64,000 nucleotides of DNA from CAZUMJ01 sp964621605. Its GTDB lineage: Bacteria > Actinomycetota > Acidimicrobiia > Acidimicrobiales > Iamiaceae. The position numbers and the translations under genes were made by a program. Of this stretch, positions 25,347 through 34,638 are shown one piece after another (within the stretch, counting starts at the first letter, position 1; each line of letters begins with the position of its first letter). The stretch spans positions 90,953-154,952 of the forward strand of contig CAZUMJ010000001.1 of the NCBI GenBank assembly GCA_964621605.1. The letters are read 5' to 3'. The notes under the pieces are model-generated. The model did not search any database. It saw nothing but the letters and a program-made list of their open reading frames with translations, and was not told the DNA's origin.

Positions 25347-26906
25347 ATGAAGGTCACCTCCACCGGTCACGCCGGGCTCTTCATCGAGACCGCCGCGGGC
25401 ACGATCCTCTGTGATCCGTGGTTGAACCCGGCCTACTTCGCCTCGTGGTTCGTCTTCCCTGACAACAGCGGACTCGACTGGGCCACGTTGGGAGCGTGCG
25501 ACTACCTGTATGTCTCTCACCTCCACCGTGACCATTTCGACGCGACGAACCTGACGGAGCACGTGTCCAAGGACGCCACTGTCCTGCTTCCTGACTTCGC
25601 GGTGGAGGACCTGCGCAAGGCACTTGGGGCGCTCGGCTTTCATCGCTTCGTGCTGCTACCCGATGGCCAAGATGTCGAGCTCGACGGCCTGCGCCTGATG
25701 ATCTCAGCGCTCCGGTCACCTTCGGACGGGCCGCTCGGTGACTCGCTCCTCGCGGTCGACGACGGCACAGCCATGATCCTCAACCAGAACGACGCCCGTC
25801 CGCTCGACTTCGACGTGCTGCGACGGTTCGCCGGTGGCGAGCGCTACGACGCCCACTTGTTGCAGTTCTCCGGCGCGATCTGGTGGCCGCTCGTCTACGA
25901 CCTTCCCGAGAAGACGAAGCGCAAGATCGCCGCCGACAAGCGCCTCAACGGCATGGAACGTGCGCTGCGCTACATCGAGGAGGTCGGTGCACGCACCATC
26001 CTCCCGACTGCCGGCCCGCCCTGCTTCCTCGACGACGCGCTGTGGGGTCACAACGACCTGACGCGAGACGAGGCGAACATCTTCCCCGATCAGACGGTCT
26101 TCCTCGAGTTCCTGCAGGCCCGCGGGAACGACAACGGCAGGCTGCTCATCCCCGGAAGCACCGCCACGCTGACACGCGGCGCGGCATGCGAGGTGAGCCA
26201 CCCGTTCCCTGAGGGCGAGGTCGACGCCATCTTCACCGAGAAGGAGGCGTACCTCCGTGCGTACCAGGAGCGTGAGCGCGCCACCATCGACGCGGAGAAG
26301 TCGACGTGGGCGGTACCCGGAACCGACGTGGTGGCCGAGCTGCAGGCCTGGTTCGATCCGTTGCTCGAGTTGGCCGACGGTTTCCGGGCCGGGGTCGGCG
26401 CACCCGTCGAGATCGTCGTGGTGGGAGATGGCGACGTCGACGACCTCAGCGTCGTCATCGACTTCCCCGCCGGGCGAGTCCGGGCGGGCGAGCCCGGGGA
26501 GCGGTGTCGCTTCCGCTTCAGAGTGGCCCGCCCGATCATCGAACGCCTCATCGCCGACCACGAGATCGACTGGGTGAACACGCTCTTCCTCAGCACCCGC
26601 TTCGAGGCGCATCGCGCGGGCCCGTACAACGAGTACGTCTACACGTGGTTCAAATGCCTCGACGAGGAGCGCCTCGAGTACGCCGAGGGCTGGTACGCCG
26701 AGCGTGCGGACGGCGACGAGGAGGTCGAGCTCGACGGCTGGTGCGTCCAGCGCCGGTGCCCGCACCTGAAGGCCGACCTCTCGCACTTCGGTTCGGTCGA
26801 CGGCAACGTGCTCACGTGCCGCATGCACGCGTGGCAGTGGGACCTCACGACCGGAGAGTGCCTCACGTCCGAGGGCCACGAGCTCCGAGTGCGCCCTGCA
26901 GAGTGA
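25347..26906 (+). CDS. Metallo-beta-lactamase fold protein with C-terminal Rieske domain
   Basis: A 519-residue two-domain protein. Residues 1-240 have the UlaG-like MBL motif SHLHRDHFD and TGHAGLFIETAAGTILCDPW. The middle (about 300-430) has no motif I recognise. Residues 467-510 hold a Rieske [2Fe-2S] motif: CPH in VQRRCPHLKADL and C-x2-H in NVLTCRMHAWQWD. The combination resembles CMP-N-acetylneuraminate hydroxylase relatives, but there the Rieske domain is N-terminal. The protein probably does redox-coupled chemistry in the cytoplasm. The ATG at 25347 directly follows a 9-codon mini-ORF. Substrate unknown. Confidence 0.75.
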   Translation: MKVTSTGHAGLFIETAAGTILCDPWLNPAYFASWFVFPDNSGLDWATLGACDYLYVSHLHRDHFDATNLTEHVSKDATVLLPDFAVEDLRKALGALGFHRFVLLPDGQDVELDGLRLMISALRSPSDGPLGDSLLAVDDGTAMILNQNDARPLDFDVLRRFAGGERYDAHLLQFSGAIWWPLVYDLPEKTKRKIAADKRLNGMERALRYIEEVGARTILPTAGPPCFLDDALWGHNDLTRDEANIFPDQTVFLEFLQARGNDNGRLLIPGSTATLTRGAACEVSHPFPEGEVDAIFTEKEAYLRAYQERERATIDAEKSTWAVPGTDVVAELQAWFDPLLELADGFRAGVGAPVEIVVVGDGDVDDLSVVIDFPAGRVRAGEPGERCRFRFRVARPIIERLIADHEIDWVNTLFLSTRFEAHRAGPYNEYVYTWFKCLDEERLEYAEGWYAERADGDEEVELDGWCVQRRCPHLKADLSHFGSVDGNVLTCRMHAWQWDLTTGECLTSEGHELRVRPAE

Positions 26907-26938
26907 CGCTGCGGCGACCCGCCAGCAGCGCTGCGCAC

Positions 26939-27015
26939 TGGTGGGCCACCCGGGACTCGAACCCGGAACCAGCGGATTAAAAGTCCGATGCTCTAACCGG
27001 TTGAGCTAGTGGCCC
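26939..27015 (-). tRNA. tRNA-Lys (anticodon UUU)
   Basis: Read on the minus strand, the acceptor stem GGGCCAC pairs with GTGGCCC. The D arm, an anticodon stem CGGAC/GTCCG-type with loop CTTTTAA (anticodon TTT), and the T arm CCGGG-TTCGAGT-CCCGG follow. The 3' CCA is encoded in the DNA (26941-26939). A single copy lies between the MBL-Rieske and USP genes. Confidence 0.96.
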
Positions 27016-27169
27016 CGGGCGCGGACCGTACTGCACCGTGCGGGGGGTGGCGCACCGCGTGGTGACGGGGGTGACAGACACACGGGACCTAGGGCCCTGC
27101 CGTGCGCGCACGCGCGGCGCCGAACCTTTGTAGCGACCCTGGTCGAGGTCGACATCGAGGAGGCTGTGG

Positions 27170-28045
27170 ATGCCAGAGCAGATCGTCGTGCCCGTGGGCG
27201 CAGGCGACGAGGCGCGACGTGCGCTGGCGGTCGCGCACACGATGGCCCGCCAGCTCGACGCCGAGGTGGTTGCCCAGGTCACGTCGGGGTCCGAGCGTGC
27301 GGCCGGCCGGCTCGAGCCCTGGGGGCTTGCCGCCTCGGTGGGGGTCGAGCTCGCGGCGGTCGAGACCGTGTCCGCGTCTGACACGCTCGATGCGCTCATC
27401 GACGTCACACAGGATCCGAAGCGCCTGGCGTGTCTCGCTCTACCAGGCCGAGGCCGTTCCCGCGCCGCACTGGGCGGCAAGTCCGTGCAGCGATTGCTCG
27501 CCAACGCGGTCAGCGGCATCGTGCTGGTCGGACCGCACGTCCCCGATGCGCCAATCGAGGCGTATCGCCATGTCGTGGCCGGATGCGCGGCCGACGGCCA
27601 TCTCCTGTCGGGTCTCGACGAGCTCCGCATGCTCGCCTCGGCAGGCCTCGTTCCCTGGCTTGTCGAGGTGCTCCGTCCCGATGGCGGGCGCGCCACCCTC
27701 GATGTGCCGGCTGCCGCGCTCGCGTATCGGGCGGCGCGGGCTCTGGGTGGTGCAGCGTGCGCGAACTGGGAGGTCCTCTACGACAGGTCTGTGTCCCGCG
27801 CCCTCGCACGCTTCGCGAGCGATCTCGGTGACTGCCTGGTCGTCGTCGGTGATGGTGGGCGGAGCACCAGGCACGCAGCGGGCCCTCATCCCGACGTTGC
27901 GCTCGCGGTGGCACGCCACGCGACCGGCCCGGTGCTCGTCGTGCCGAGCACCTTGCCCGTGTCAGACCCGCGGGTCGCTGGGAGCGATTCCCGCGTAGAC
28001 GTGCGGCTCGACCTCGACCGAGTCAAGCGGGTGGCGCTCGCCTGA
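27170..28045 (+). CDS. Tandem universal-stress-protein-like protein
   Basis: A 291-residue protein with two USP-like halves. Half one starts IVVPVGAGDEARRAL and ends with LALPGRGRSRAALGGKSV, a recognisable nucleotide loop. Half two ends CLVVVGDGGRSTRHAAG then GPVLVVPS. Neither loop fits the strict G-x2-G-x9-G-S pattern, so ATP binding is uncertain. GAGGAGG is a good RBS upstream of the ATG. Tandem USPs are common in mycobacteria-like Actinobacteria under hypoxia or stress control; no such operator is evident here. Confidence 0.65.
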   Translation: MPEQIVVPVGAGDEARRALAVAHTMARQLDAEVVAQVTSGSERAAGRLEPWGLAASVGVELAAVETVSASDTLDALIDVTQDPKRLACLALPGRGRSRAALGGKSVQRLLANAVSGIVLVGPHVPDAPIEAYRHVVAGCAADGHLLSGLDELRMLASAGLVPWLVEVLRPDGGRATLDVPAAALAYRAARALGGAACANWEVLYDRSVSRALARFASDLGDCLVVVGDGGRSTRHAAGPHPDVALAVARHATGPVLVVPSTLPVSDPRVAGSDSRVDVRLDLDRVKRVALA

Positions 28046-28049
28046 CGCC

Positions 28050-28760
28050 TCAGTCGTGTACGCCCGTCCCGGGGTCCGTGCCTTCTCCGGGGCGGGCGTG
28101 CCCGTCCGCAGCATCTCCCTTGCCGTCGTAGAGGCGCGCCACCGACATGCCCTCAGGGGGAGTTTCAGGAAGCGGGACTTCCACGATCGGGTCAGCCCGC
28201 TCGTCGAACTCGAGGTGCAGTGCGCGGGCCATCGTGGCGTGCATCTCATAGAGCAGCGTGATGTAGGTCAGCTCAAGGATCTGTTCGTCGGAGAGATGCG
28301 CTTTCAGCGCCTCGATCACCCCGTCGGGGACGCGACCGCCGTCGAGCGTGAGGCAGTCCGTGTACGCCAGCACTGCCCGTTCAACCGGCGTGTAGCAATC
28401 GGCGGCGGCCCAATGTGGGATGGCGGTGATCTTCTCCTCCGCCATGCCGATCGCTCGGCATGCCTTGGCGTGCTGCGAGAAGACGAACTGGCTCCCCCTG
28501 GCCCACCCGGTTCGGATCTGACCTAGTTCTCGCAGGTCGGCTGGCACGACCCGGCGCGGATGTTGGTAGAGCAGGATTCCCTGTACGGCGTGCTTGAGCA
28601 CGTCGGGTACAAGGGCACAGACGGTCCACCAGTTGCCCGGCGTGCCGTCGCCGGTGCCTGGCTCGGCCACCGGATCGCGGTCGCCGAACAGCAGTGCGTA
28701 GCTGTCGGCGACGATCCCTTCGGGGGCGTCGGCTCGGGAAACTTGCCGGAGGCGGGGCAT
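28050..28760 (-). CDS. Carboxymuconolactone decarboxylase family protein
   Basis: A 236-residue all-helical protein of the AhpD/CMD superfamily. The core QFVFSQHAKACRAIGMAEEKI and the following TPVERAVLAYTDCLT and ILELTYITLLYEMHATMARAL are typical. A single Cys and His sit in the active-site helix rather than the CxxC-x2-H of AhpD, so peroxidase recycling is not assured. I chose the ATG at 28760; the long upstream in-frame extension is antisense to the nuclease gene. Convergent with the USP gene. Confidence 0.72.
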   Translation of the reverse strand: MPRLRQVSRADAPEGIVADSYALLFGDRDPVAEPGTGDGTPGNWWTVCALVPDVLKHAVQGILLYQHPRRVVPADLRELGQIRTGWARGSQFVFSQHAKACRAIGMAEEKITAIPHWAAADCYTPVERAVLAYTDCLTLDGGRVPDGVIEALKAHLSDEQILELTYITLLYEMHATMARALHLEFDERADPIVEVPLPETPPEGMSVARLYDGKGDAADGHARPGEGTDPGTGVHD

Positions 28761-28883
28761 GGCTGGGGACTCTAGGAGCCTTCGGAGGTCCCCGGACGGC
28801 GAGGGGCGCGACGGGCTAGCGTTGGGGCGTCGCCGGGCGCATCCGCCCACGCCTCTGGCCCCCGCCCCTCGGTCGTGACCCCC

Positions 28884-30155
28884 ATGCCCTTTCGTTTCCT
28901 GCACGCTGCCGACCTCCACCTCGACACCCCCTTCTCGAGCTTGGCCGGCGTGCCCGAGCCCGTCGCTCATGAGCTCCGCGAAGCATCGTTGCGAGCGTTC
29001 GCGAACCTCGTCGACACGGCCCTTGCCGAGCACGTCGACTTCGTCGTGCTCGCCGGCGACATCTACGACGGTGCCGAGCGTGGCGTTCGCGCGCAGCTCG
29101 CCTTCGCCCGTGGGCTCGAACGCCTGGCCGACGCCGGCATTGCGACGTTCATCGCGTACGGCAACCACGATCCGCTCCACGAGGGGTGGTCGGCGATCGA
29201 GCAGTTCCCAGAGCTGGTGACGGTCTTCCCGGCCGATGATGTGGCCTCGTTCCCCATCACCGTCGGCGAGAAGAAGGTCGGCACGATCAGCGGCATCAGC
29301 TACGCCACCGCGGAGACGACGGAGAACCTCGCCGCTCGCTTCCCCAAGCCGAAGGGCCGTGGCTTCCACCTCGCCGTGTTGCACGCAAACGTGGGCGCGC
29401 AGTCCGGGCACCAGCCCTACAGCCCATGTTCGCTCGACGACCTCCGTGGGAGCGGGCACCACTACTGGGCCCTGGGGCACATCCACCGCAGGCAGTCCTT
29501 CGGAGACGACGTGCCGCGCGTCGAGTACCCGGGCAACCTCCAGGGTCGCTCCGCCAAGCCGAGCGAGCAAGGGGCCAAGGGCGCGGTCATCGTCGAGGTC
29601 GACGGGGTGCACGTCGCGGAGCCGCGCTTCGTGGCACTCGACCGGGTGCGGTTCGAGACCGTCGAGGTGTCCATCGAGGACCGCACGCTCGACGGGCTCG
29701 AGCGCGCGCTCGTCGAGGCTGCCCGCGGGCGGCTCGCAGAGTCGGACGGTCGCTCGCTCGTCGTGCGCGGGCGAATCGTGGGGCGGGGCGCGCTGCACAC
29801 CGATCTCGCCTCTCCGGGGCGCCGCGCCGACCTCCTGCTGCAGCTGCGCGATGTGGTCGGCATCGCCACGCCGTTCATCTGGTGGGACCGCCTCGACTGG
29901 GAGACGGCACCCGAGGTCGACCTGGCCGAACGCCACCGTGGTGACGACTTCGTGGCCGACCTGCTCCGAGTGACGGCCGCCGTCGGTGGCGGGGCCGACT
30001 CCGACGCACCCGACCCGCGCCTTGCCTGGGTGCCCGAGGTGGGCACGGAGTACCGCGGCTGGCTCGGCGATGACTTGCCCCGTCCCGACGATCCCGGCAT
30101 CTGGGACGACGCGGTGGTGGCCGCGCTCGACCTCTTGCTGGCCGACGACAACTAG
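28884..30155 (+). CDS. YhaO/SbcD-like DNA exonuclease subunit (metallophosphoesterase)
   Basis: A 423-residue calcineurin-like nuclease. The motifs are FLHAADLHLDTPF, LAGDIYDG, AYGNHDPLHEGW, AVLHANVG and WALGHIHRRQ, in Mre11/SbcD order. LHLDTPF and the C-terminal region are nearer to YhaO than to SbcD. It is followed after 11 bases by a YhaN-like ATPase gene, so the two probably form a Mre11-Rad50-like complex that processes DNA ends. GTG at 28875 is an alternative start. Confidence 0.84.
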   Translation: MPFRFLHAADLHLDTPFSSLAGVPEPVAHELREASLRAFANLVDTALAEHVDFVVLAGDIYDGAERGVRAQLAFARGLERLADAGIATFIAYGNHDPLHEGWSAIEQFPELVTVFPADDVASFPITVGEKKVGTISGISYATAETTENLAARFPKPKGRGFHLAVLHANVGAQSGHQPYSPCSLDDLRGSGHHYWALGHIHRRQSFGDDVPRVEYPGNLQGRSAKPSEQGAKGAVIVEVDGVHVAEPRFVALDRVRFETVEVSIEDRTLDGLERALVEAARGRLAESDGRSLVVRGRIVGRGALHTDLASPGRRADLLLQLRDVVGIATPFIWWDRLDWETAPEVDLAERHRGDDFVADLLRVTAAVGGGADSDAPDPRLAWVPEVGTEYRGWLGDDLPRPDDPGIWDDAVVAALDLLLADDN

Positions 30156-30166
30156 AGGAGTCGCAC

Positions 30167-33100
30167 GTGGAGATCGACGGCTGGTCCATCGACACCTTCG
30201 GTGCCCTGCGCGATGTCGAGCATCGCGGTCTGGGGCGCGGCCTGACCGTCATCTACGGGCCGAACGAGGCCGGTAAGTCGACGCTGCGGCACTTCGTGCT
30301 CGGCGCGCTGTTCGGTTACACCTCGGGCTCCACGAAGGATCCGCTGTACGAACCCGCGGCGGGCGGCATGCGCGCTGGGCGCCTGTTCCTCCGCTCGAAC
30401 GACGAAGAGCTGGTGCTCAGCCGCGTCGAGCAGCGCAATGCCCGCGCCGGGGTCGTGACCTTGTACGGGCCCGGTGGTGTGCCTCGACCGGACGCTGAGG
30501 TCAACGTGCTGTTGGGCGGCCTCACCCGAACCGTCTACAACCGGGTGTTCGCGCTCGGGCTCGACGAGCTCAACGATCTCGCCGCGCTGACCGAAGGCGA
30601 TCTGCAAGACCACCTCCTCTCGGCCGGCGTGACCGGCGCCGGCCGCATCGCGACCCAGGCGCGCAACGCGCTGCGGGCGCGCGCGGACGAGATCCACAAG
30701 TCCCGCGCCAGCACCACGGTGGTGGCGGGCATCCGCGAGCAGCTGCGCCGCGTCGACGCCGAGCTGAAGGACGCGCAGCGCGCCGCCTCGCAGCTCGGCG
30801 ATCGTCGTGCACAGCTCGAGCAGCGTCGTTCCGACGTCGCGCGCTTGGCCGAAGAAGAGCGCGCGGCGAGTGTGCGTGCCGTGCGTGCACAGCGGTTGGT
30901 GCAGTTGTGGCCGGCGTTCGTCGAGGCATCGGCGGCGCAGGACGAGCTCGCCGACCTGGGGCCAGACCCTGCAGATGTTGCGGATGGTGTGCTCGACAAG
31001 GTCACGGCACGTGAGGCCGCATTGGCGTCCACTCGGGCCGAGGTCGTGACCCGTCGTGCCGAGCTCGACGAGGCAGCAGACCTCCTGCAGCTCGATGCCT
31101 CGCGCCACCATCCCGAGCTCGCCTCGCTGGCCCCATCGGTCGAGGCCGTCTCGCACCGCTTCGGCGCCTGGGACCAGCAAGAAGAGGAGCGTGCGGTCCG
31201 CCGCGACGAGCTGGCCGACCTGCACCGTCGTCTCGACGCCGAGCTGGAGGTCGTTGGCGTGACCGACGCCGGCGACCTCGCGCGGGTCGGCGCCGCGGTC
31301 GCCGCACGCGACGCACTGCGTGCGGCGCGCACCGCGTTCGACGAGAAGTCGGCCATGCGGCAACGTGCTGCCGAGGCCGTCGACCACCACCAGGCCGATC
31401 TTGCGCTCGCCGATGCGGCCGTGGCGGCGTGGGGCGAGTCGTTCGGGCGGCCAGCCGATGAGCTGACCTCCACCGAGATCCGCTCCGAGGTGCTCGAAGC
31501 GTCGCAGGAGGTCATCCTCCTGAAGGATCTCGCCGACGAGCTCAACGAGCTCGACAAGCGGCGTCGCGATGCGACTATGTCGGCGGCCAGCGCCGCAGCG
31601 ATCCCAGCCCAAGACGACGCCAAGCGCCCGCCGCTGCGGCCAATGCTCCTCGGTGCGGCCGGGCTTCTCGTCGTGGCCGCGCTCGTCGGGCTCGCGTTCG
31701 CAGGGCCCATCGCCGGCGGCATGGTCGGATTCGCCGCGCTCGTCGTCGGAGGCGTGGCCTTCCTCGTGCCGACTGCGACGCACGGCGACAGCGCGCCTGT
31801 CCCGGCCGGGGTCGGCGCCGAGGCGATTCGTGCAGATCTGTCGCGCCGGGTCGAGGAGCGTGCCGCCGCCTTGGGCTTCGACGGTGTGCCGGCGGTAGAG
31901 GAGGTCACGACCCGCCAGGTCACCCGTGAGCAGGAGCGTGTCGCCCTGACCGACCTCGTCGGAGACCTGCAGCGGGCGGAGCAGGTGCGGGCGGCCGAGC
32001 GAGCGGCGCGGAAGCGCTACGCGGAGCTCTCCAAGCAGTACGAGGCTGCACTGGCACAGTGGTCGTCCTGGCTCGCCGGGCACAACCTGCCGTCGGTGCT
32101 GCGCCCCGAAGGCGTCGACGAGTGGCTCGCGCACCTCGACCAAGCCCGCGCGCTGCACGGCCAGATCGAGCAGGCGACGGCACGTGAGCGCGAGCTCGCC
32201 GTGTCGTTGGCCGGTGCTCCGACCGCGGTCGCATCGCTCGTCGACTCAGTCCTGCGCATCAGCGCCGGCGACACCGATGGCCCGACGTTGGTGTCGCCCA
32301 GCGACGGGGCCACGGTCGCAGAGGTGCGCAAGGCGTTCGAGGCGGTCGAGGCCTGCGTCGGAACCGCGGTGCGGGCACAGCAAGAGATCACTCGCCGCCA
32401 AGAGCAGCTCGCGACCCTCGAGCGCGAGGTCGCCCGTGCGACCGACGCAAGCCGGGCCGTCGAGGAGGAGCTCGCGACGCTGTTGGCCGACGCGGGGGTC
32501 GAAGACCACGTCGCGCTGCGCGCCCGTGTCGACGACCTCGCGCGTCGCGCGGTGCTGCGCGCGTCCCTCGCCGAGTTCGACAGGCAGCTGGTGCTCGCCG
32601 CCGGTCGTGACGCGGAGAACGACAGGGCGATCCTCGTCGAGCGCACGCCCGACCGCTGGCAGACCGACGCCGATGCCGCAGCGTCGCAAGCGACCGAGCT
32701 CACCGCCGCTCGCGACGCTGCCCTCCTTGAGCTCGGTGCGCTCGAGAGCGAAGTTGCCGAGATCGAGGCATCGAGCGACCTGGCGAGCTTGGCGCTCGAG
32801 CGCGAGGAGCTCGTCGAGCAGCTGCGTCGAGAGCTGCGGGCATGGACCGTGGCCCAGGTCGCCGCAGGGCTGATCGACCACACCTTGGAGCGGTATCTCG
32901 ACGAGCGCCAGCCGGCAGTGATCCAGCTCGCGGAGCAGCACCTCATCACCATCACCGAGGGCCGCTACACGGGCCTTCGGCTCGACCCCGAGGCGACAGG
33001 GCGCGCGCCGCGCCTGATGGTCATCGACCAGAGCGGCAACGTGCACAGCCCGATGGAGCTGAGCCGAGGCACCGTCGAGCAGGTGTACCTGTGCTTGCGC

Positions 33101-33322
33101 TTGGCGTTGGCAGAGCAGCACCGCACGCCGCTCCCGCTGCTCCTCGACGACATCCTCGTGAACTTCGATCCGCTTCGGGCGATTGCCACGACGAAGGTCC
33201 TCGCCGAGGTGGCGGCGAGCCGTCAGGTGCTCGTCTACACGTGTCATCCGTGGGTCGTAGAGGTCGTTCGCGAGGTCGACGGCCAGGTTCCCGTGGTCGA
33301 ACTGGAGCGCACCCGCATCTGA
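30167..33322 (+). CDS. YhaN/SbcC-like SMC-type ATPase
   Basis: A 1051-residue ATPase. Walker A GPNEAGKSTLRHFVLGALFG (the E-A-G-K-S form typical of YhaN) is at residues 28-47. Long coiled coils rich in E/R/A fill the middle. A signature-like LSRGTVEQVYLCLRLALAEQ and Walker B LPLLLDDILVNFD lie near the C-terminus. The middle (about 490-545) holds two hydrophobic helices (LLVVAALVGLAFAGPIAGG, MVGFAALVVGGVAFLV), which classical SbcC lacks but YhaN-type proteins have. It pairs with the preceding nuclease. The start is GTG at 30167, with AGAGGAG upstream. Confidence 0.85.
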   Translation: MEIDGWSIDTFGALRDVEHRGLGRGLTVIYGPNEAGKSTLRHFVLGALFGYTSGSTKDPLYEPAAGGMRAGRLFLRSNDEELVLSRVEQRNARAGVVTLYGPGGVPRPDAEVNVLLGGLTRTVYNRVFALGLDELNDLAALTEGDLQDHLLSAGVTGAGRIATQARNALRARADEIHKSRASTTVVAGIREQLRRVDAELKDAQRAASQLGDRRAQLEQRRSDVARLAEEERAASVRAVRAQRLVQLWPAFVEASAAQDELADLGPDPADVADGVLDKVTAREAALASTRAEVVTRRAELDEAADLLQLDASRHHPELASLAPSVEAVSHRFGAWDQQEEERAVRRDELADLHRRLDAELEVVGVTDAGDLARVGAAVAARDALRAARTAFDEKSAMRQRAAEAVDHHQADLALADAAVAAWGESFGRPADELTSTEIRSEVLEASQEVILLKDLADELNELDKRRRDATMSAASAAAIPAQDDAKRPPLRPMLLGAAGLLVVAALVGLAFAGPIAGGMVGFAALVVGGVAFLVPTATHGDSAPVPAGVGAEAIRADLSRRVEERAAALGFDGVPAVEEVTTRQVTREQERVALTDLVGDLQRAEQVRAAERAARKRYAELSKQYEAALAQWSSWLAGHNLPSVLRPEGVDEWLAHLDQARALHGQIEQATARERELAVSLAGAPTAVASLVDSVLRISAGDTDGPTLVSPSDGATVAEVRKAFEAVEACVGTAVRAQQEITRRQEQLATLEREVARATDASRAVEEELATLLADAGVEDHVALRARVDDLARRAVLRASLAEFDRQLVLAAGRDAENDRAILVERTPDRWQTDADAAASQATELTAARDAALLELGALESEVAEIEASSDLASLALEREELVEQLRRELRAWTVAQVAAGLIDHTLERYLDERQPAVIQLAEQHLITITEGRYTGLRLDPEATGRAPRLMVIDQSGNVHSPMELSRGTVEQVYLCLRLALAEQHRTPLPLLLDDILVNFDPLRAIATTKVLAEVAASRQVLVYTCHPWVVEVVREVDGQVPVVELERTRI

Positions 33323-33372
33323 CGAGGTCGGGTACCTCGTGTGGGGTTCGGGACCTGCAAACCTGGATCGTC

Positions 33373-34587
33373 ATGTCCGCCGCCGTCTTGCGCCCCATCT
33401 CTCGGCGGCGGCGTCTCGAGAGTGCGTGGCAGGCGTTGGTGCGACGCGCGCCGTTCGTCTTCGCTGCGGCCGCGGTCGTGGTCGCAGCCTGCGTGGTCGG
33501 CGCGACCGCCCCCGGCGCAGTCCAGGCATCTGCTGCACCTGTCGCATCCGCGAGACAGGTGGCGGCTGCGCACCCCACCGTCGACGTCGGGACGGCAAAG
33601 GCGTACGTGGTCGTCGACGTGTCGTCGGGGCGTGTGGTCGCCGCGCACAACGCCCGAGAGCCCCTGCGTGTGGCAAGCACGGTCAAGATCATCACGGCCT
33701 TGGTTGCCAGGCGCGTGGTGCCGCTCGACGATGCGGTGCCGATCTCTGCGTATGCCGAATCGCGTCCTGCTCTGAAGATCAGCGTGAAGCAGGGCCAGCA
33801 CTGGAATGCCGACGACCTGTTCCACAGCATGCTGCTCGCCTCGGCGAACGACGCGGCGGTCGCCCTCGCCGAGCGTGCCGGTGGTGGCTCGCTCGACGGC
33901 TTCGAGGGCGCGGCAGCCGCTGAGGCGACACGACTCGGGCTGGCTGACAAGCCGCTGATCCAGGACCCAGCGGGCCTTGATGACGAGTCTTCCGTGCGCG
34001 GAGGCAACCGCATCAGCGCCCGCGACCTTGCGATCGCAGCTCGTGCATTGCTTTCCGACCCCCTCTTGGCGTCGATCGTGGCGATGCCCGACTACCGGTT
34101 CGTGGGCGGTGACGGTCAGCACCACCGAGTCGTTGGCCACAACGAGTTCATGCAGTCGTACCCGGGGGCGGTCGGGGTGAAGACCGGCTACACGAAGCTG
34201 TCGGGGAGCAGCCTCGTCGCGGCCGCACGGCGAGATGGCAAGACCTACCTCGCCGTGCTCGTCGATTCGCCGAACGCGCCCGTCGAGGCTGGCCAGCTTT
34301 TGGACGCTGCTTTTGCGGGCAAGGTGCAGGCGGGGCTCGACGACACGCTCCCTGCCGTGCGTGGGGCTGACTTCTACGCGGGCGTGGGCTCCAATGCCGG
34401 CGCGGCTCGTCCGACGGTGCATGTCGGGGTGCCGTCGGCAAGCCCGCTGCGCTCGGGCATGCCGGTGTTCGCGGTGCTGGCGGGACTCGTCCTGTTGGTG
34501 ATGGTGCGGCGACGTCAGGTCGTCGTGCAGCGTCAGCAGGCCCGCGCCCGGCGGGCTCGCCCCCCGTCCGCGCGGCCGTCGCGCTGA
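33373..34587 (+). CDS. D-alanyl-D-alanine carboxypeptidase (S11, penicillin-binding)
   Basis: A 404-residue serine peptidase anchored by an N-terminal signal/TM (VFAAAAVVVAACVVG) and a C-terminal TM helix (MPVFAVLAGLVLLVMVRRR). The catalytic motifs are S102-T-V-K105 (RVASTVKI), SAN (LLASANDAA) and KTG (VGVKTGYTK). It trims the terminal D-Ala of peptidoglycan stem peptides outside the membrane. The Ala/Arg-rich C-terminal tail after the TM is probably cytoplasmic. Confidence 0.88.
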   Translation: MSAAVLRPISRRRRLESAWQALVRRAPFVFAAAAVVVAACVVGATAPGAVQASAAPVASARQVAAAHPTVDVGTAKAYVVVDVSSGRVVAAHNAREPLRVASTVKIITALVARRVVPLDDAVPISAYAESRPALKISVKQGQHWNADDLFHSMLLASANDAAVALAERAGGGSLDGFEGAAAAEATRLGLADKPLIQDPAGLDDESSVRGGNRISARDLAIAARALLSDPLLASIVAMPDYRFVGGDGQHHRVVGHNEFMQSYPGAVGVKTGYTKLSGSSLVAAARRDGKTYLAVLVDSPNAPVEAGQLLDAAFAGKVQAGLDDTLPAVRGADFYAGVGSNAGAARPTVHVGVPSASPLRSGMPVFAVLAGLVLLVMVRRRQVVVQRQQARARRARPPSARPSR

Positions 34588-34638
34588 TCGCGCAACCTCC
34601 GTGAAGTCCTGTTGGCCGGCGGGGCGTAGCCTCGTGCG

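Noticed and set aside
25321..25350. Nine-codon mini-ORF (MLLRSLTSR) whose stop overlaps the MBL-Rieske ATG
   Set aside because: ATGA overlap is tempting as a leader peptide, but the codons show no amino-acid bias linked to any regulation and no attenuator hairpin follows.
28761..29936. Long minus-strand extension upstream of the carboxymuconolactone decarboxylase-like gene
   Set aside because: It is antisense to the well-supported nuclease gene and has no family character; high-GC codon patterns often leave such frames open.
30152..32158. 668-residue minus-strand ORF opposite the YhaN-like gene
   Set aside because: It lacks motifs and mirrors the coiled-coil codon pattern of the real gene on the plus strand.
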